This document shows, one piece after another, positions 29,945-40,888 of a stretch of DNA of 64,000 bases. The position numbers and the translations under genes were made by a program. Under the pieces are notes generated by a model. It worked only from the letters and a program-made list of their open reading frames with translations. It had not been told where the DNA came from and ran no database searches. Every line of letters begins with the position of its first letter. Position 1 is the first letter of the stretch. Source of the stretch: Asterella californica (lineage: Eukaryota > Streptophyta > Marchantiopsida > Marchantiales > Aytoniaceae); the NCBI GenBank assembly GCA_036924285.1, contig JAYKYS010000001.1, positions 36,021,501 through 36,085,500 on the forward strand. The letters are read 5' to 3'.

Positions 29945-31080
29945 CTCCACTACAGATCGAGCACCTGGTACTGCTGGTCGTTGATCTTTCTTCAAATCTG
30001 CCATCTCAATTCTTAAATCTCTCAACTGTTAAGTCAGCTCTTCAATCAAGTTGTTGATTTTGATCCTCAATGGTTGTTGTCTAAGACCTCTCTGTGTTGG
30101 ACCAGACACTATAGGTGTCTAAAGAATCACAACATGTACTTGGAGAACTATTGGAGGAACTACTGGGACTTGGAGAACCACTCGTTGTTTTAGCAAAGTC
30201 GTTGTATCTAGTTGTCCAGCTACTGTCATCTTGCCATGACGTTGTCTTGCAAGAATAGATACTGCTTCTTCCACTCTTCTCCAATCAGATGTAACTTCTC
30301 CCTCTGCTCCAGGATCATCTAACATAAAACAAGTCTATTTGCTGCAAATTCATCCATAGTCCTCAAGAACAACTCTGTCTTTCTAGTATCCATCGTCAAC
30401 TTTTCCAGACCAGAAAGTTACGAGTATCTCTTATCAAACTCATGGATCAACTCATTCAGTTCCATGGTATGCCCAGGCTGACGCTCTATCCAATCAAGAA
30501 ATATCCTCCTTATGACTCTATCAAAATCTTCTTCTAGAAATTCCTCCTTCAGTGCATGTTCAAGAAGAGTTCGTCCTCCTAAATATCTCCTCTCTATACG
30601 TCTTACTTTCTCTCTCAGTTCAAGAACAACAGTCAGCTCAAAACTCAAAATTATCTCAATTTCAGGTGCCCTCAATAGTTCCATTTCACCGATATACTTT
30701 GAAGGTACTTGGTAACATCTCTTTCATCGAATCGTTCACATCGACCAATAACTGCTTGTAGAGCATTTGTTGATATCTGCTCAACTCATCCAATTGCAGG
30801 TTGCTGCTGAATCAAAGCAGCCAACGCTTGAAGAATTTGATTTGTATCACAACATGTTGTGCACTTGCCACTGGAGCTGCAGCAAGTACTTCTTGAGGAG
30901 CAACACCATCTTGACAAGGGGTCCCTTGAACAAGAATACCTTGAGTAGTAACACCCTGAGCAGCACCTACATCCTTAACGACAGCACCATGATCGATCTT
31001 TCTCACTCAATCCAACAAATTCTCCAAATCAATCATCCCAAGGGCTCTCAGTGAAAGCAACATGATCTCATAGAGAGATT
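29945..31080 (-). pseudogene. Ty3/gypsy gag remnant
   Basis: Minus-strand frames align with the gag proteins of the other elements. 30,684-30,418 reads LELREKVRRIERRYLGG, EEFLEEDFDRVIRRIFLDWI and ELNELIHEFDKRYS, matching the region FALMDEYFLEDSDRVTK..FLEWVEQ..ELLREFEKQ. 30,325-30,119 gives TSDWRRVEEAVSILARQRHG, matching the segment before the zinc knuckle. Frames 31,006-30,812 correspond to the variable Ala/Gln/Val-rich N-terminal part. Several frameshifts occur, and no zinc knuckle, pol or LTR of this copy was found. It represents a distinct, older gag. Confidence 0.7.
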
Positions 31081-31454
31081 CTTTCTTGAGGAGGACGGGT
31101 CTCCTATCTGTGATTGATCATAAGAGTAATCAAAAGGAAAACAAACTGTTGCTAGTAATCAAAACTCAAATACAATCTCTTGTAGCCACCAAGGTCAATC
31201 AAACACTCAAATCTTTGCAAATAGCGTTTCCAACACTCAAAAAACTTTATTCACGTCTCAACTTATCAATCAATGTCCTCAACGATCACAATCTTCTCCT
31301 TTCTCTCCTGCGCACGCAGTCTTTTCAATTCTCATGAAAGTCCTCCCGAACTCTCACCGTACGTCGATTTATCTAGAAAACAAGCCCCTTGCTAAGCAAC
31401 CCCTAGTTAAGCTGAAGTCTTTATGTTTTTATATGCACATTTATTTATCAAGCA

Positions 31455-31690
31455 GCCCCTTAGCTAAGCTAGCCCTATGTTTAATAAAAGTTTCTCAACC
31501 CTCGATGTCATTTTGATGCAACCCAGATTATGAACTAAGCCATGATTTACGACCGAAGCCGCAGTGAGGCTTAGCTAAGCTGATCCCTAGCTAAGCTAAC
31601 CTCATGTTTAATAAAAATTTCTCAACCCTCGATACCATCTTGATGCAACCCAGATTTTATGGCCGAAGCCACAACAAGATCAACTCATAT
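31455..31690. repeat. Imperfect tandem repeat, about 115-bp period
   Basis: Two units share GCTAAGCT, ATGTTTAATAAAA, TTTCTCAACCCTCGAT and TGATGCAACCCAGATT. The motif TTAGCTAAGCT recurs several times between 31,390 and 31,600. It may be part of an older LTR into which the full-length element inserted. Confidence 0.7.
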
Positions 31691-32384
31691 GGCTTAAAGT
31701 CCTCCCATAGTTGAATCATGTATCTCCCATCTCATAATCTCGATTGCATGCGGAGGCTTAAGTCAAGAAACCCATGTTTAAGGAAGATAGCGATCCTCCG
31801 CCCCTAGATGTGTAGAACATAGCTACACACCCAACATAGACTCCTATCCAAGAGGTCAACATGTTAAGATAAGAACCAAAAGCTAAGGGGATTTGGTCCA
31901 GGGACCTCTTCTTCCTAAGTGGGCGTCCTTTTCACTGATGTGGCTCATGCTTTTGTTTAAGAAAGTAAATAAACATGTACATAAGCCTACATAACTCATT
32001 TTTATCTCTTTTGCTAGCTTTTCGAGTATGATTTCCATTGTACATCTTTGTATCTAATAACAAAAAAGCCAAAACTATACTAATAAAAAACACCTACACG
32101 ATGGTGTCATCAAATAATGAATCCAAATCAATAACAGAAAATGATAGAGTTTTCTCTCTTGTCACTCTTAAACTAGAAATAATACAAAAATCTATTTATA
32201 ATCTTACTTCGCATAAATGAAAACATACGTTTGCTCTATTCAAGAAGAGCTTCCACCTGATACCTTCATAAGTTCTTATTATTTCTTAAGAATATAAGCT
32301 AAGGGGCAACTTGTCTACCTTGGCCCTAGCTTAGCACCTGCCTAGCTTAACAAGCTCCAATGCAGCTTTTTTTACACACTACGT
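31690..32384. other. Left flank of the full-length retrotransposon, no gene seen
   Basis: AT-rich sequence with further CTTAGCTTAGC-type motifs and no recognisable frame. It ends with ACGT, the target-site duplication. Confidence 0.4.
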
Positions 32385-33666
32385 TGTCGGAGTGTAATCC
32401 GTCTACCTAGGAAAGCGCCGGGCTTCTGGCTGTGGTTGTTCACTCAAGAGGTTGGCTTTCAGGTCACAATAGGGCTATAAACACTCACACAGATGTGTAA
32501 GATCTAGTAATATACCCAGAAGGCGAAATTCAGGTCTAGCTGGCAGTAATAAGATTCGGCGGTGAACTTTGACACTCACGGAGAGGAAAACTATGAAGGT
32601 TTAGACCTCTAAACTTCCCCTACATGCAAATGAGGTACTACTGAACTCACAGACGAAATTTCAGCCTGAGATCAAATTCTGACACGAAGATATGAACAGA
32701 AAAGTTTTGAGCAAGAAAACTACGGCAATTTCTGGTACCTAGCTGGCTATTTCAACCTATAACAGGAGTTTGGCCCGATCAATTTCGAAGTTTCTTACAA
32801 GATTTGAATTCTATAGGGTGCTGAACATCCCTGTGAAGTTGGGACTCCTGAATGTACACAGAACTGTAGATCTCCTCCTCTGAAATCGCTGCTCTAGATT
32901 AAGAGCTTTTCAGACCCCCTCAGCTTCAGCGGCCGCCCTGAGTTACTCAGTTGCTCAATCGATATGAAACTTTTTGTGAAATCGTAGCCCTGCTGGCGGA
33001 GAACACAACCTCGAAGTTTTGAAGCAATTTCCTCAAATCTGCTGCGAGTGACACTGAAAACCCTAAATCCAACCAAAATGATTCAATTCTAGCACAATCC
33101 GAACTTCAATTGCTCATAACTCCATCTTTATTGACTCAAATCGATCGAAATTTTCACTGGAAGTGCTTGGCATGACGAGACCTCTCTCCCTGTGCTCTCA
33201 GATTTCGAAGATCCCTCACCAAATGCTCGAACTCCACTCTAGAGCTCTGTTTCTAAATTTAGAATTTAACAAAAGATAAAAATGGACCAATAGGAGTTCA
33301 TAGCTCCACTTGGTTGTCCTTTAGTACCCTAAACCACGTGGCAACTTAGTTTTACTCATAGGCTACCATGTCAAGCCCCCTAGAGTGCCAACGTAAAACT
33401 TAAATTACTTAAAACGACACGCAGCCCCGAAAAATAACTTAAATCAGCTAGAAAGCGTGCATGGGCGACACGCAAATACAACCCATGAGCTTAAGCCCTA
33501 TCAACATGGTAATCAATCTACTAAGACTCAAAATAGTGTTAACACCGTATGCAAAGGTGTCAAACATATACATAAACGACTAGAAGTAATATAAGCTAAC
33601 TTCTAGAACTACTAAACTCAAGCGTCGGAGTAGAAATATAACATGTAGCCGCCAAGTAGCGCGACA
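32385..33666 (-). repeat. 3' LTR of the full-length element
   Basis: 1,282 bp, TGTCG..CGACA ends, aligned end to end with 39,607-40,888. It contains a G-box (CACGTG, 33,335-33,340). The 60-codon frame at 33,076-32,894 is present in both LTRs but has no recognisable motif and is probably not a gene. Confidence 0.95.
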
Positions 33667-33680
33667 TCCACCCCCTCTGA
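33667..33680 (-). promoter_or_regulatory. Polypurine tract
   Basis: On the minus strand TCAGAGGGGGTGGA directly precedes the 3' LTR. This is the expected primer for plus-strand DNA synthesis. The element at 54-58 kb has GAAGGGGTGGA in the same place. Confidence 0.9.
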
Positions 33681-33712
33681 ACCTGCACATCCTCCGGTAT
33701 GTGCCATCCAGA

Positions 33713-34783
33713 TCAAGATTCTTCAGCTTCGGCTTCAAACTCATCTTCAACCTGCATTGAGTCTTCAGCTTCATCCTTTGTAAACTCTGCAACGTTCCAA
33801 TCCTCTCCTCTCCTTCTAAAGAGCTTGATTCTCTTTCCTGCGACTGGTACCTTGAGCACTGCACCATCTAACTCTCTCAAGGAGTATGTGGCATTATCAT
33901 AAACTTCTAACACCACATAAGGTCCAAACCATCTCTTGGAGAACTTTCTGATAGTGCTATGCTGATTATCAAGACTACTATCATAGACTAACACCCAATC
34001 ACCTTCTTTAACTGGTTTGGGTCGTAATCTATGCGTTCTATCAAATCTGCCTTTGTTTCTCTCTCTAGCAGTCTTCAACCTTTCCACAGCTTTGGCAACA
34101 TCCTCAGGTCTTCGTTCTAACTGCTGGATCCTTAATGCAAGAAGATCCTCCGTACTTCTACCATCTTCCCATGGCAAAACATTCCAAGTAGACACAACCT
34201 CCTCAATCGGCATCACAGGTTTCTGTCCTAGTATCAATTCTGCTGGCATGTAACCTGTAACGGTACTATGAGTTGTACGGTCTGCCCATAAAGCAAACGG
34301 TAGCAGTCTAGGCCATTCACGGATCTTATCCTTGCAAGCTTTTACCAAAGCCTTGATGATTGGCGGATGACCTCTTTCGCTCTTGCCATTCCCTTCAGGA
34401 TTGTAAGCAGTGGTTAACGCCAACTTGATTCCCAATCGCTTGAAGAACTCAACTGCTTCTTGTGAATCCAGCTCACCCCTATCTGCAGTGATCTTTCCCA
34501 CACACCCATATCTACAAATAACATCTTCAAGTAGAAAGCGGCAGACACTAGCAGTGGTCTTCGTCCTCAAGGCACGGCCTTCAACTTGGTTAGATAGATC
34601 TTCTCTAGCCAAGACTAGATACCTCATTTGTCCAAGTCCAAATGGCATAGTTACCAGATCAACTACCCATTTGTAATGAATGGCTAAAGGATAAGTAGGA
34701 TGCAATCCATCACGATGACGTACGTTGGAATACATCTGGCAGGGTATACAGGATGAAACAAACTGTACTACATCCTTATACAT
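33713..34783 (-). pseudogene. Integrase
   Basis: The integrase inserts the element cDNA into the genome. The 356-codon frame from MYKDVV contains the CxxC of the zinc-binding HHCC domain (CIPC, 13-16), whose His pair lies upstream of a TGA at 34,795-34,793. The catalytic core follows with Asp42 (WVVDLV), Asp101 (ITADRG) and Glu136 (GKSERG), a DD35E arrangement. A GPY/F motif (WFGPYVV, 287-289) follows. The C-terminus is acidic and no chromodomain is seen. The core residues are intact. The TGA lies where the family has the first of two Trp (RYWW type), so the full-length product would need readthrough. Confidence 0.9.
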
Positions 34784-34792
34784 ACCCTTCCA

Positions 34793-35518
34793 TCAATACT
34801 TCTCCTTCATCTTGGCAAATGTAGCCCAAACTCCTCTATGACCGGCCCATAAACTCTCATGGAACTCCTTGATCAGCTTCTGCTGCAATTCCAAGTCACA
34901 TACCACTCGTTGCGGTATACCTCCTTGTAGCTTAGGGCGCTTCCATAGATGTCCTCCATGTAAAAAGTAACCATAAGCTATTTTACAGATCCTCTTGAAA
35001 TCTGCATCAGACCAGCCTTCTTGCCTTTCCAGTGAACTCAAATAGCGTCCAAGATCCAACCACTCGCCATCATACATAGTTTCCTCAAAAAACTCCAACG
35101 AGGCTGCAAAACAACTTCTATCTCTTCTAGCAAGAGCACTAGAATAGAACTCTGTTCCCACATCCTCCTGATCATCTATCATTTCTTTCTCATCGTAATA
35201 CCTAGCCCTTGATAACATATCTGCCACAGGATTGTCTTTTCCTGCAATATGTCTAAACTCTGGGTTCAAGGACTTGATATATGCTATCCACCTCAACATG
35301 GCAATATCTGGAGTTGTACAGCTAGTGATCATTCCTAAGAGAGGTAAACAATCTGTCTCCACAACCACAGGTGCTCCTATCAAGTATTCCTTATCACTCT
35401 TCATCGCAGTAACTACTCCCCATAGCTCTCTCTTGACCTGAGGGTAGTCTCTCTGCCGTGAACTTAATACCTTAGCACCAAAACGCACCACATATATATT
35501 TCTTTCCTGATCATCTTG
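34793..35518 (-). pseudogene. RNase H domain and integrase zinc-finger start
   Basis: RNase H degrades the RNA strand during reverse transcription. Its first Asp (LTVDTSPIGIGW) lies at the end of the preceding frame, separated by a TGA at 35,521-35,519. This frame (read from 35,518) carries the other acidic residues: Glu in KRELWG, Asp in VVETDCLP and Asp in NPVADMLSR. A linker (DGEWLDLGRYLSSL) follows, then the His part of the integrase HHCC finger (FHESLWAGHRGVWATFAKMK), before TGA 34,795. The homologous fragment at 63.5 kb has GGA or similar (WTVGQDD) where this copy has TGA. Confidence 0.85.
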
Positions 35519-36350
35519 TCATATAGCCCATCCAATGCCAATAGGACTAGTATCAACAGTAAGGATAACAAATCTGCCCAACTCATATGTTACCTTCCGT
35601 AGAGTTGGTGGTGAAGCCAAAAGATCCTTCAACTTCCTCATAGCCTCGCTTTGCTCCTCTTGCCACTGAAATCTTTGCCCCTTCCTCAGCAGCTTGTACA
35701 ACGGATCTGCTACATGAGCAAAGTGTGGAATCCATATATGATAAAACACACATGCACCTAGAAATCTTCTCACCTCGGTAACTGACCCACATGTTTCCTT
35801 CATCCTTCGAATGGCATCAACCTTGTTCGGACAAGGTTTCCGACCATAAGATCCACATAGGTGCCCCACTATTAACACCTCCTGTTCTCCAAATACAGAC
35901 TTTGCTCCTGATAAAGTCAAATGAACCTCCTCTAGTCGACTCAATATCTTATCACAGTCAGCTATGTGATCTGCAACAAACTTACGGCACCCCCTCTGAT
36001 CCATTACCTCATTCTTCTCCTCCTCAGCACACCCTTTGATCGGCACATCATCAAGGAATGGCATAGTTTTTTCAAGAATGAAATCCCTCAAAACTTTATT
36101 CATGCCATTCATCATATGTGCTACAGAATTGGTAGCACCTTGTGGCAAGGTGCACATCCTTAGTAACCCCAAAGGTGTCCTCATTGTAGTCAAGTCTCTA
36201 CTCTCAGAGGATAACTGAAACTGATCGTAACCTGAATATAAGTCTCCCATTGAATAGATAGCACGACCAGCAAAAGCCTCTGCAAACTCGTCCACAATAG
36301 GTCCTATACCCATATTCCTGATAGTCACCTTGTTATGAATCTCAAAGCTC
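35519..36350 (-). pseudogene. Reverse transcriptase catalytic core
   Basis: RT copies the element RNA into DNA. Motif A is YSMGDLYSGYDQFQL, motif B LPQGATNSVAHMM, and motif C (YxDD box) reads FLDD (MPFLDDVPIK). The thumb and connection follow (VADPLYKLLRK; RKVTYELGRFV) and the frame ends at TGA 35,521. The first 14 residues of the longer open frame (from 36,376) are out-of-phase sequence: comparison with the element at 25.7 kb shows a deletion of about 20 bp in the RFIQD.QPVN region that shifts the frame. LPQGATNSVA differs from the LP.GLTNAPA form common in plant Ty3 elements. Confidence 0.9.
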
Positions 36351-37175
36351 CACTCTTCTTCGGAACAGTAAACCATCTGCTAGAGTAGGGAGCTATAGAT
36401 GGTTCCAAGATACCCATCCTAATCCTCTCATTGAGCAAGTCTATCAACTTTGGTAGATGAGCTCTAGGTACAGGGATAGGACGTAGATTCCAAGGCACAT
36501 GCGGTATAGTAAAGATTACCATAAGTGCAACTACACTTGGATCTACACATCCTACTTCATGTGACTCAAACGCAAACGCCTTATCATGTCTAGATAGCAT
36601 CTCCCTGAAGCTCTTCTTCTCTTGCTCAGTAAGAAATCCATCACCTCCAATCCTCAAGTCCTTCAGTGTTGTTTCTGTAAACTGGTGCCCAATTCTTCTC
36701 GGTCCTCTAAGCGTCGGTTCTCGTGCAGCTTGCTCCATCTTCTGATTGTAATCGAGTGGTAAAGGCAAAGCCACTGGTTTGACTTTCTTTGCCATTGACT
36801 TGTACTTGGTCTCCACATACACCTCTTGCCGATCTATAAACTTATCAATTACATCATAAAGCTCCTTGGAGCTCACTCTCACCACTCTATCTACATCATC
36901 TATAGAACTTTCTACTATCGATTTCAACTCCCCTATAGTATCTACCAAATACTGCTCTTCAAACACTCCAGATACGTATTCATCTCTTGCTAACTCTCCA
37001 TTATCCCACAAAGACTGCTGTACATACTTCACATGTTGCCTCTCAAACCTCTTCAGATTCTCAACCTTCTTATAACATACTGATCCACATGACGTCAATC
37101 CCAAGAAGCTAGTGGATAAAGCTTCCTGCTTTACTGGATCAGGCGAGAATCCTATCTCTACTGTACCGTTGAAGT
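36325..37175 (-). pseudogene. Protease-RT linker and RT N-terminal region
   Basis: From about 37,160 the frame reads GTVEIGFSPDPVKQEALSTS and continues through an acidic, helical linker (DTIGELKSIVESSIDDVDRV) into the RT fingers: HDKAFAFESHEVGCVDPSV, PWNLRPIPVPRAHLPKL, ILEPSIAPYSSRWFTVPKK and ALRFI. A frameshift near 37,175 separates it from the protease frame, and a small deletion at about 36,350 separates it from the RT core. The segment aligns with 25,019-25,775 of the decayed element. Confidence 0.85.
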
Positions 37176-39104
37176 CTCGCTCTTCAATGGTACTCTGCCA
37201 AAACCCCTAGACTCTCTAAACTCCTGAGTAATCTTAGGCAGTGGACGGTCTCTCAAGCTATCACGATTCCTCTCATGTTCTGCAGCAACAGTCAAAAACT
37301 GAACAGCTCTTTTGCCATCTCTACTACGTATCCTAGCATAGGCTGAACCATCATCCATAACTCGTGTCTCCATTCTAACAGTAGTAATGTAAGGCTGCCC
37401 TAGAATGATAGGATAGGTTGACATGTCTTGCACAAAGAAATTCTGAATATCACTGATGTCACCCACAGTTACCTTGATGTTGGGACAAGCACCATAGAGT
37501 TCTCCCCTCTGGTTGTTGACAGCGCGGATAAGCCATCCGTGGTCGGTGTCTATGGGCCATCTCCCACGCTTGTACAGCTCCTTAGACATCAGATTAATCT
37601 CTGAGCCATGATCAATCAATGCCACCACAGGTTCCTCTAGATCTCCCAGCTTCACTAAGGTCTCTGTGGTTGCTCTCGCCCAATGGTTGTGAGAATAATG
37701 GCTCTTCTGCGATGCTTCCACCTCATCTTCAAACCTCACGTGCTGATCTGATCTTCCCTCTGATACTTGAGAGCAATAACCAGCAATCTCATCTTCCTCA
37801 TCTTCCGACAGTTTGGTCCCTAGAGTGTTAAGCGTAGCTGCTTCACCCAAAATCTGACGTTTCCTCTTGATGATATCTATAATAACCTCATGGAACTCAC
37901 GCTTTGCAATCCCAAGAATCTCACCCAAAGTAAACTCAACTTTCCCATTCAAGATACGGTTCTCTAACACTTGCTTCAAGTCTGTAGCAATCTCAATGTC
38001 AGACTGAAGTTTGTATGCAGGCATCTTACCCTTCTCCTTGCTTCTCTCCTTCTCCTTTGGTGTTGTAGATGGTAGATCCTCCATAGTCTCCTCCCGAGTA
38101 GGTGTTGTCTCTTGCCTTGCATCTGGTCTAGCCCTTTCACTCCTTGTAGCAGGTCGTTTGGCTGTAGAAGCCTCACCTGCATCCTCCCTCCTGCGTTTTT
38201 CTTCTAGTAGAGCTTCATGCTGACTTCTTGCAACATAAGCATGCACTGACATAGTATCCACAGGGTCATTCCATCTTGTAGTTTCTCTAATTGAGTTGCC
38301 AACCCTTCGTAGCACATCCTTGTCTAGCTCTGTTCTAGCTACGGACCGCACTACATCTGACCACAACCCAGTAGTCCCTTTCTCTCTCTCCATTTCCACT
38401 TTCACTCCACACGTAGCAGCATTCACAAGAGAAACAACATGTGATGCTGATATATCATTCACAAGTCTCTTCATACCACCCTTGCCAAAGTTGGTTCCCA
38501 GCATCATCCCAGTCTCTCTCAAATGGATCTTACCATCTTTGAAGAAGATAAGATCCTTCCTCAATGCATCTGAAAACTCCCCACAATCTCTTCTTACATG
38601 GTATAGGCTATCACACCATATACAACGATGAACAAAGCCTTCTCTCATCTGAGATCTCTGCATAGCAGGCTGTACATTCTGCTCCTTCTCTTCTAACCTA
38701 GTGAGCTTAAGCTTAAGCTCCTTCATACCCTTAATCAACTCATCAAGCGGTGAGTCTTCCTCTCTAGCAATTACCAAAGCGGGCTTAGCAGGCAACTGCT
38801 TGACATGAATTATCAGAGGTGCTGCTTCACTTACCACCACCTTGTCCCTTCTTCTCTGTCTCTTGGTCAGCAAAGAGACAGCCTCTTCAACCTCCTTCCA
38901 GTCAGTCTTCAATCCTCTCTCCTCACTCTTGTCTTCCAGCAACAGCTCAAGCTTCTCCTGAATAGTCACGTCCGCTGCTTGTAGGAAAAGCTCGGTCTTC
39001 TCCACCTCTAATGTAAGCTTTTCTGTCCTAGATAGCTGAGCATACTGACGATCAAATTCCCTTAACAACTCATTTACAGACAAACCTTTGTTGGGCTTAA
39101 CCAC
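37158..39104 (-). pseudogene. gag C-terminal part, zinc knuckle and protease
   Basis: This 648-codon frame continues gag after TGA 39,107-39,105 and opens with GTG, so it has no start of its own. It has a helical part similar to capsid C-terminal regions, a CCHC zinc knuckle (CIWCDSLYHVRRDC, residues 161-174) for RNA binding, a long charged linker with KRPATRSER-type basic patches (300-360), and the aspartic protease. The protease motif is VVALIDHGSEINLMS (Asp498-His499-Gly500), followed by YPIILGQPYI. The usual Asp-Ser/Thr-Gly is replaced by Asp-His-Gly here and in the element at 24.4 kb. Ends at a TAG following a frameshift. Confidence 0.9.
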
Positions 39105-39530
39105 TCACTCCAAGAACGTTCTCTTGGTCACCCTCTCTGAATCTTCAATGTAGTACTCCTCCTTCAAAGCTCGCATAAAGCTCTCCCAACTCTGTCCTTG
39201 CTGCTGCTTGAGCTCCTTCACACGCCCACGAATCTCAGGGACAACAGCAAGCTCAAAGTTCTCCACCATCTCCTTCTCAAGCACCTTGTTCACCTCCATC
39301 TCACTAGCATAGTATCGCACATACTTGGAAATATCTGTACCCTTGAACTGGTCCATCTGGTGCACCACAGATTGCAACGCCTTGGTTGCTAACACCTCCT
39401 TCCTCTCTGTGTTCTGCTGCTGCTGCATGAACATGGAAAAAGCCTGGAACATCTTCATCGTAGCAGCATCAAACTGAATAGATTGCTGAGCAGCAGCAGC
39501 ACCTCCACTTGATGATCCTTGGTTGGCCAT
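39105..39530 (-). pseudogene. gag N-terminal part (capsid)
   Basis: The frame begins at ATG 39,530, 47 bp downstream of the PBS, with MANQGSSSGGAAAAQQS and a Gln-rich stretch, then helical capsid-like sequence (FQAFSMFMQQQQ, FKGTDISKYVRYYASEMEV, ELKQQQGQSWESFMRALKEE). It ends FLE then TGA. The element at 22.9 kb reads FLEWVEQ at this point, so TGG became TGA. The polyprotein must originally have been one long gag-protease frame. Confidence 0.9.
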
Positions 39531-39577
39531 GATATCTGATCCTGTAACACTCTTAAGAAAACTCCCACCCTAGGTGT

Positions 39578-39595
39578 TTCACGTCGAGTTCACCA
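39578..39595 (-). promoter_or_regulatory. Candidate primer binding site
   Basis: On the minus strand TGGTGAACTCGACGTGAA begins 11 nt after the 5' LTR. It is identical to the site at 22,429-22,446. The matching primer tRNA was not identified. Confidence 0.65.
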
Positions 39596-39606
39596 AAAAG
39601 AGAGTA

Positions 39607-40888
39607 TGTCGGAGTGTAATCCGTCTACCTAGAAAAGCGCCGGGCTTCTAACTGTGGTTGTTCACTCAAGAGGTTGGCTTTCAGGTCACAATAGGGCGAT
39701 AAACACTCACACAGATGTGTAAGATCTAGTAATATACCCAGAAGGCGAAATTCAGATCTAGCTGGCAGTAATAAGATTCGGCGGTGAACTTTGACACTCA
39801 CGGAGAGGAAAACTATGAAGGTTTAGACCTCTAAACTTCCCCTACATGCAAATGAGGTACTACTGAACTCACAGACGAAATCTCAGCCTGAGATCAAATT
39901 CTGACACGGAGATATGAACAGAAAAGTTTTGAGCAAGAAAACTACGGCAATTTCTGGTACCTAGCTGGCTATTTCAACCTATAACAGGAGTTTGGCCCGA
40001 TCAATTTCGAAGTTTCTTACAAGATTTGAAGTCTACAGGGTGCTGAACATCCCTGTGAAGTTGGGACTCCTGAATGTACACAGAACTGTAGATCTCCTCC
40101 TCTGAAGTCGCTGCTCTAGATTAAGAGCTTTTCAGACCCCCTCAGCTTCAGCGGCCGCCCTGAATTACTCAGTTGCTCAATCGATATGAAACTTTTTGTG
40201 AAATCGTAGCCCTGCTGGCGGAGAACACAACCTCGAAGTTTTGAAGCAATTTCCTCAAATCTGCTGCGAGTGACACTGAAAACCCTAAATCCAACCAAAA
40301 TGATTCAATTCTAGCACAATCCGAACTTCAATTGCTCATAACTCCGTCTTTATTGACTCAAATCGATCGAAATTTTCACTGGAAGTGCTTGGCATGACGA
40401 GACCTCTCTCCCTGTGCTCTCAGATTTCGAAGATCCCTCACCAAATGCTCGAACTCCACTCTAGAGCTCTGTTTCTAAATTTAGAGTTTAACAAAAGACA
40501 AAAATGGACCAATAGGAGTTCATAGCTCCACTTGGTTGTCCTTTAGTACCCTAAACCACGTGGCAACTTAGTTTTACTCATAGGCTACCACATCAAGCCC
40601 CCTAGAGTGCCAGCGTAAAACTTAAATTACTTAAAACGACACGCAACCCCGAAAAATAACTTAAATCAGCTAGAAAGCGTGCATGGACGACATGCAAATA
40701 CAACCCATGAGCTTAAGCCCTATCAACATGATAATCAATCTACTAAGACTCAAAATAGTGTTAACACCGTATGCAAAGGTGTCAAACATATACATAAACG
40801 ACTAGAAGTAATATAAGCTAACTTCTAGAACTACTAAACTCAAGCGTCGGAGTAGAAATATAACATGTAGCCGTCAAGTAGCGCGACA
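39607..40888 (-). repeat. 5' LTR of the full-length element
   Basis: 1,282 bp, same length as the 3' LTR with no indel. It includes the same G-box (40,557-40,562). Substitutions relative to the other LTR are mostly transitions. Confidence 0.95.

Larger units (their letters stand above)
32385..40888 (-). mobile_element. Full-length Ty3/gypsy LTR retrotransposon, 8.5 kb
   Basis: Complete structure on the minus strand: 5' LTR 40,888-39,607, candidate PBS at 39,595, gag, protease, RT, RNase H and integrase in that order (integrase after RT defines Ty3/gypsy), PPT at 33,680-33,667 and 3' LTR 33,666-32,385. Both LTRs are 1,282 bp, start TGTCG and end CGACA. ACGT directly flanks both sides (32,381-32,384 and 40,889-40,892), a 4-bp target-site duplication. 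The LTRs differ by roughly 20-25 substitutions by eye, mostly transitions, with no indel, so the insertion is fairly young. A few stops and frameshifts make it non-autonomous now. Confidence 0.95.

Noticed and set aside
32894..33076. 60-codon ORF present in both LTRs (also 40,116-40,298)
   Set aside because: Its conservation is explained by LTR identity. No start context, motif or similarity to known proteins.
33713..33870. Chromodomain at the integrase C-terminus
   Set aside because: After the GPY/F motif the sequence is an acidic tail with no chromodomain aromatic residues.
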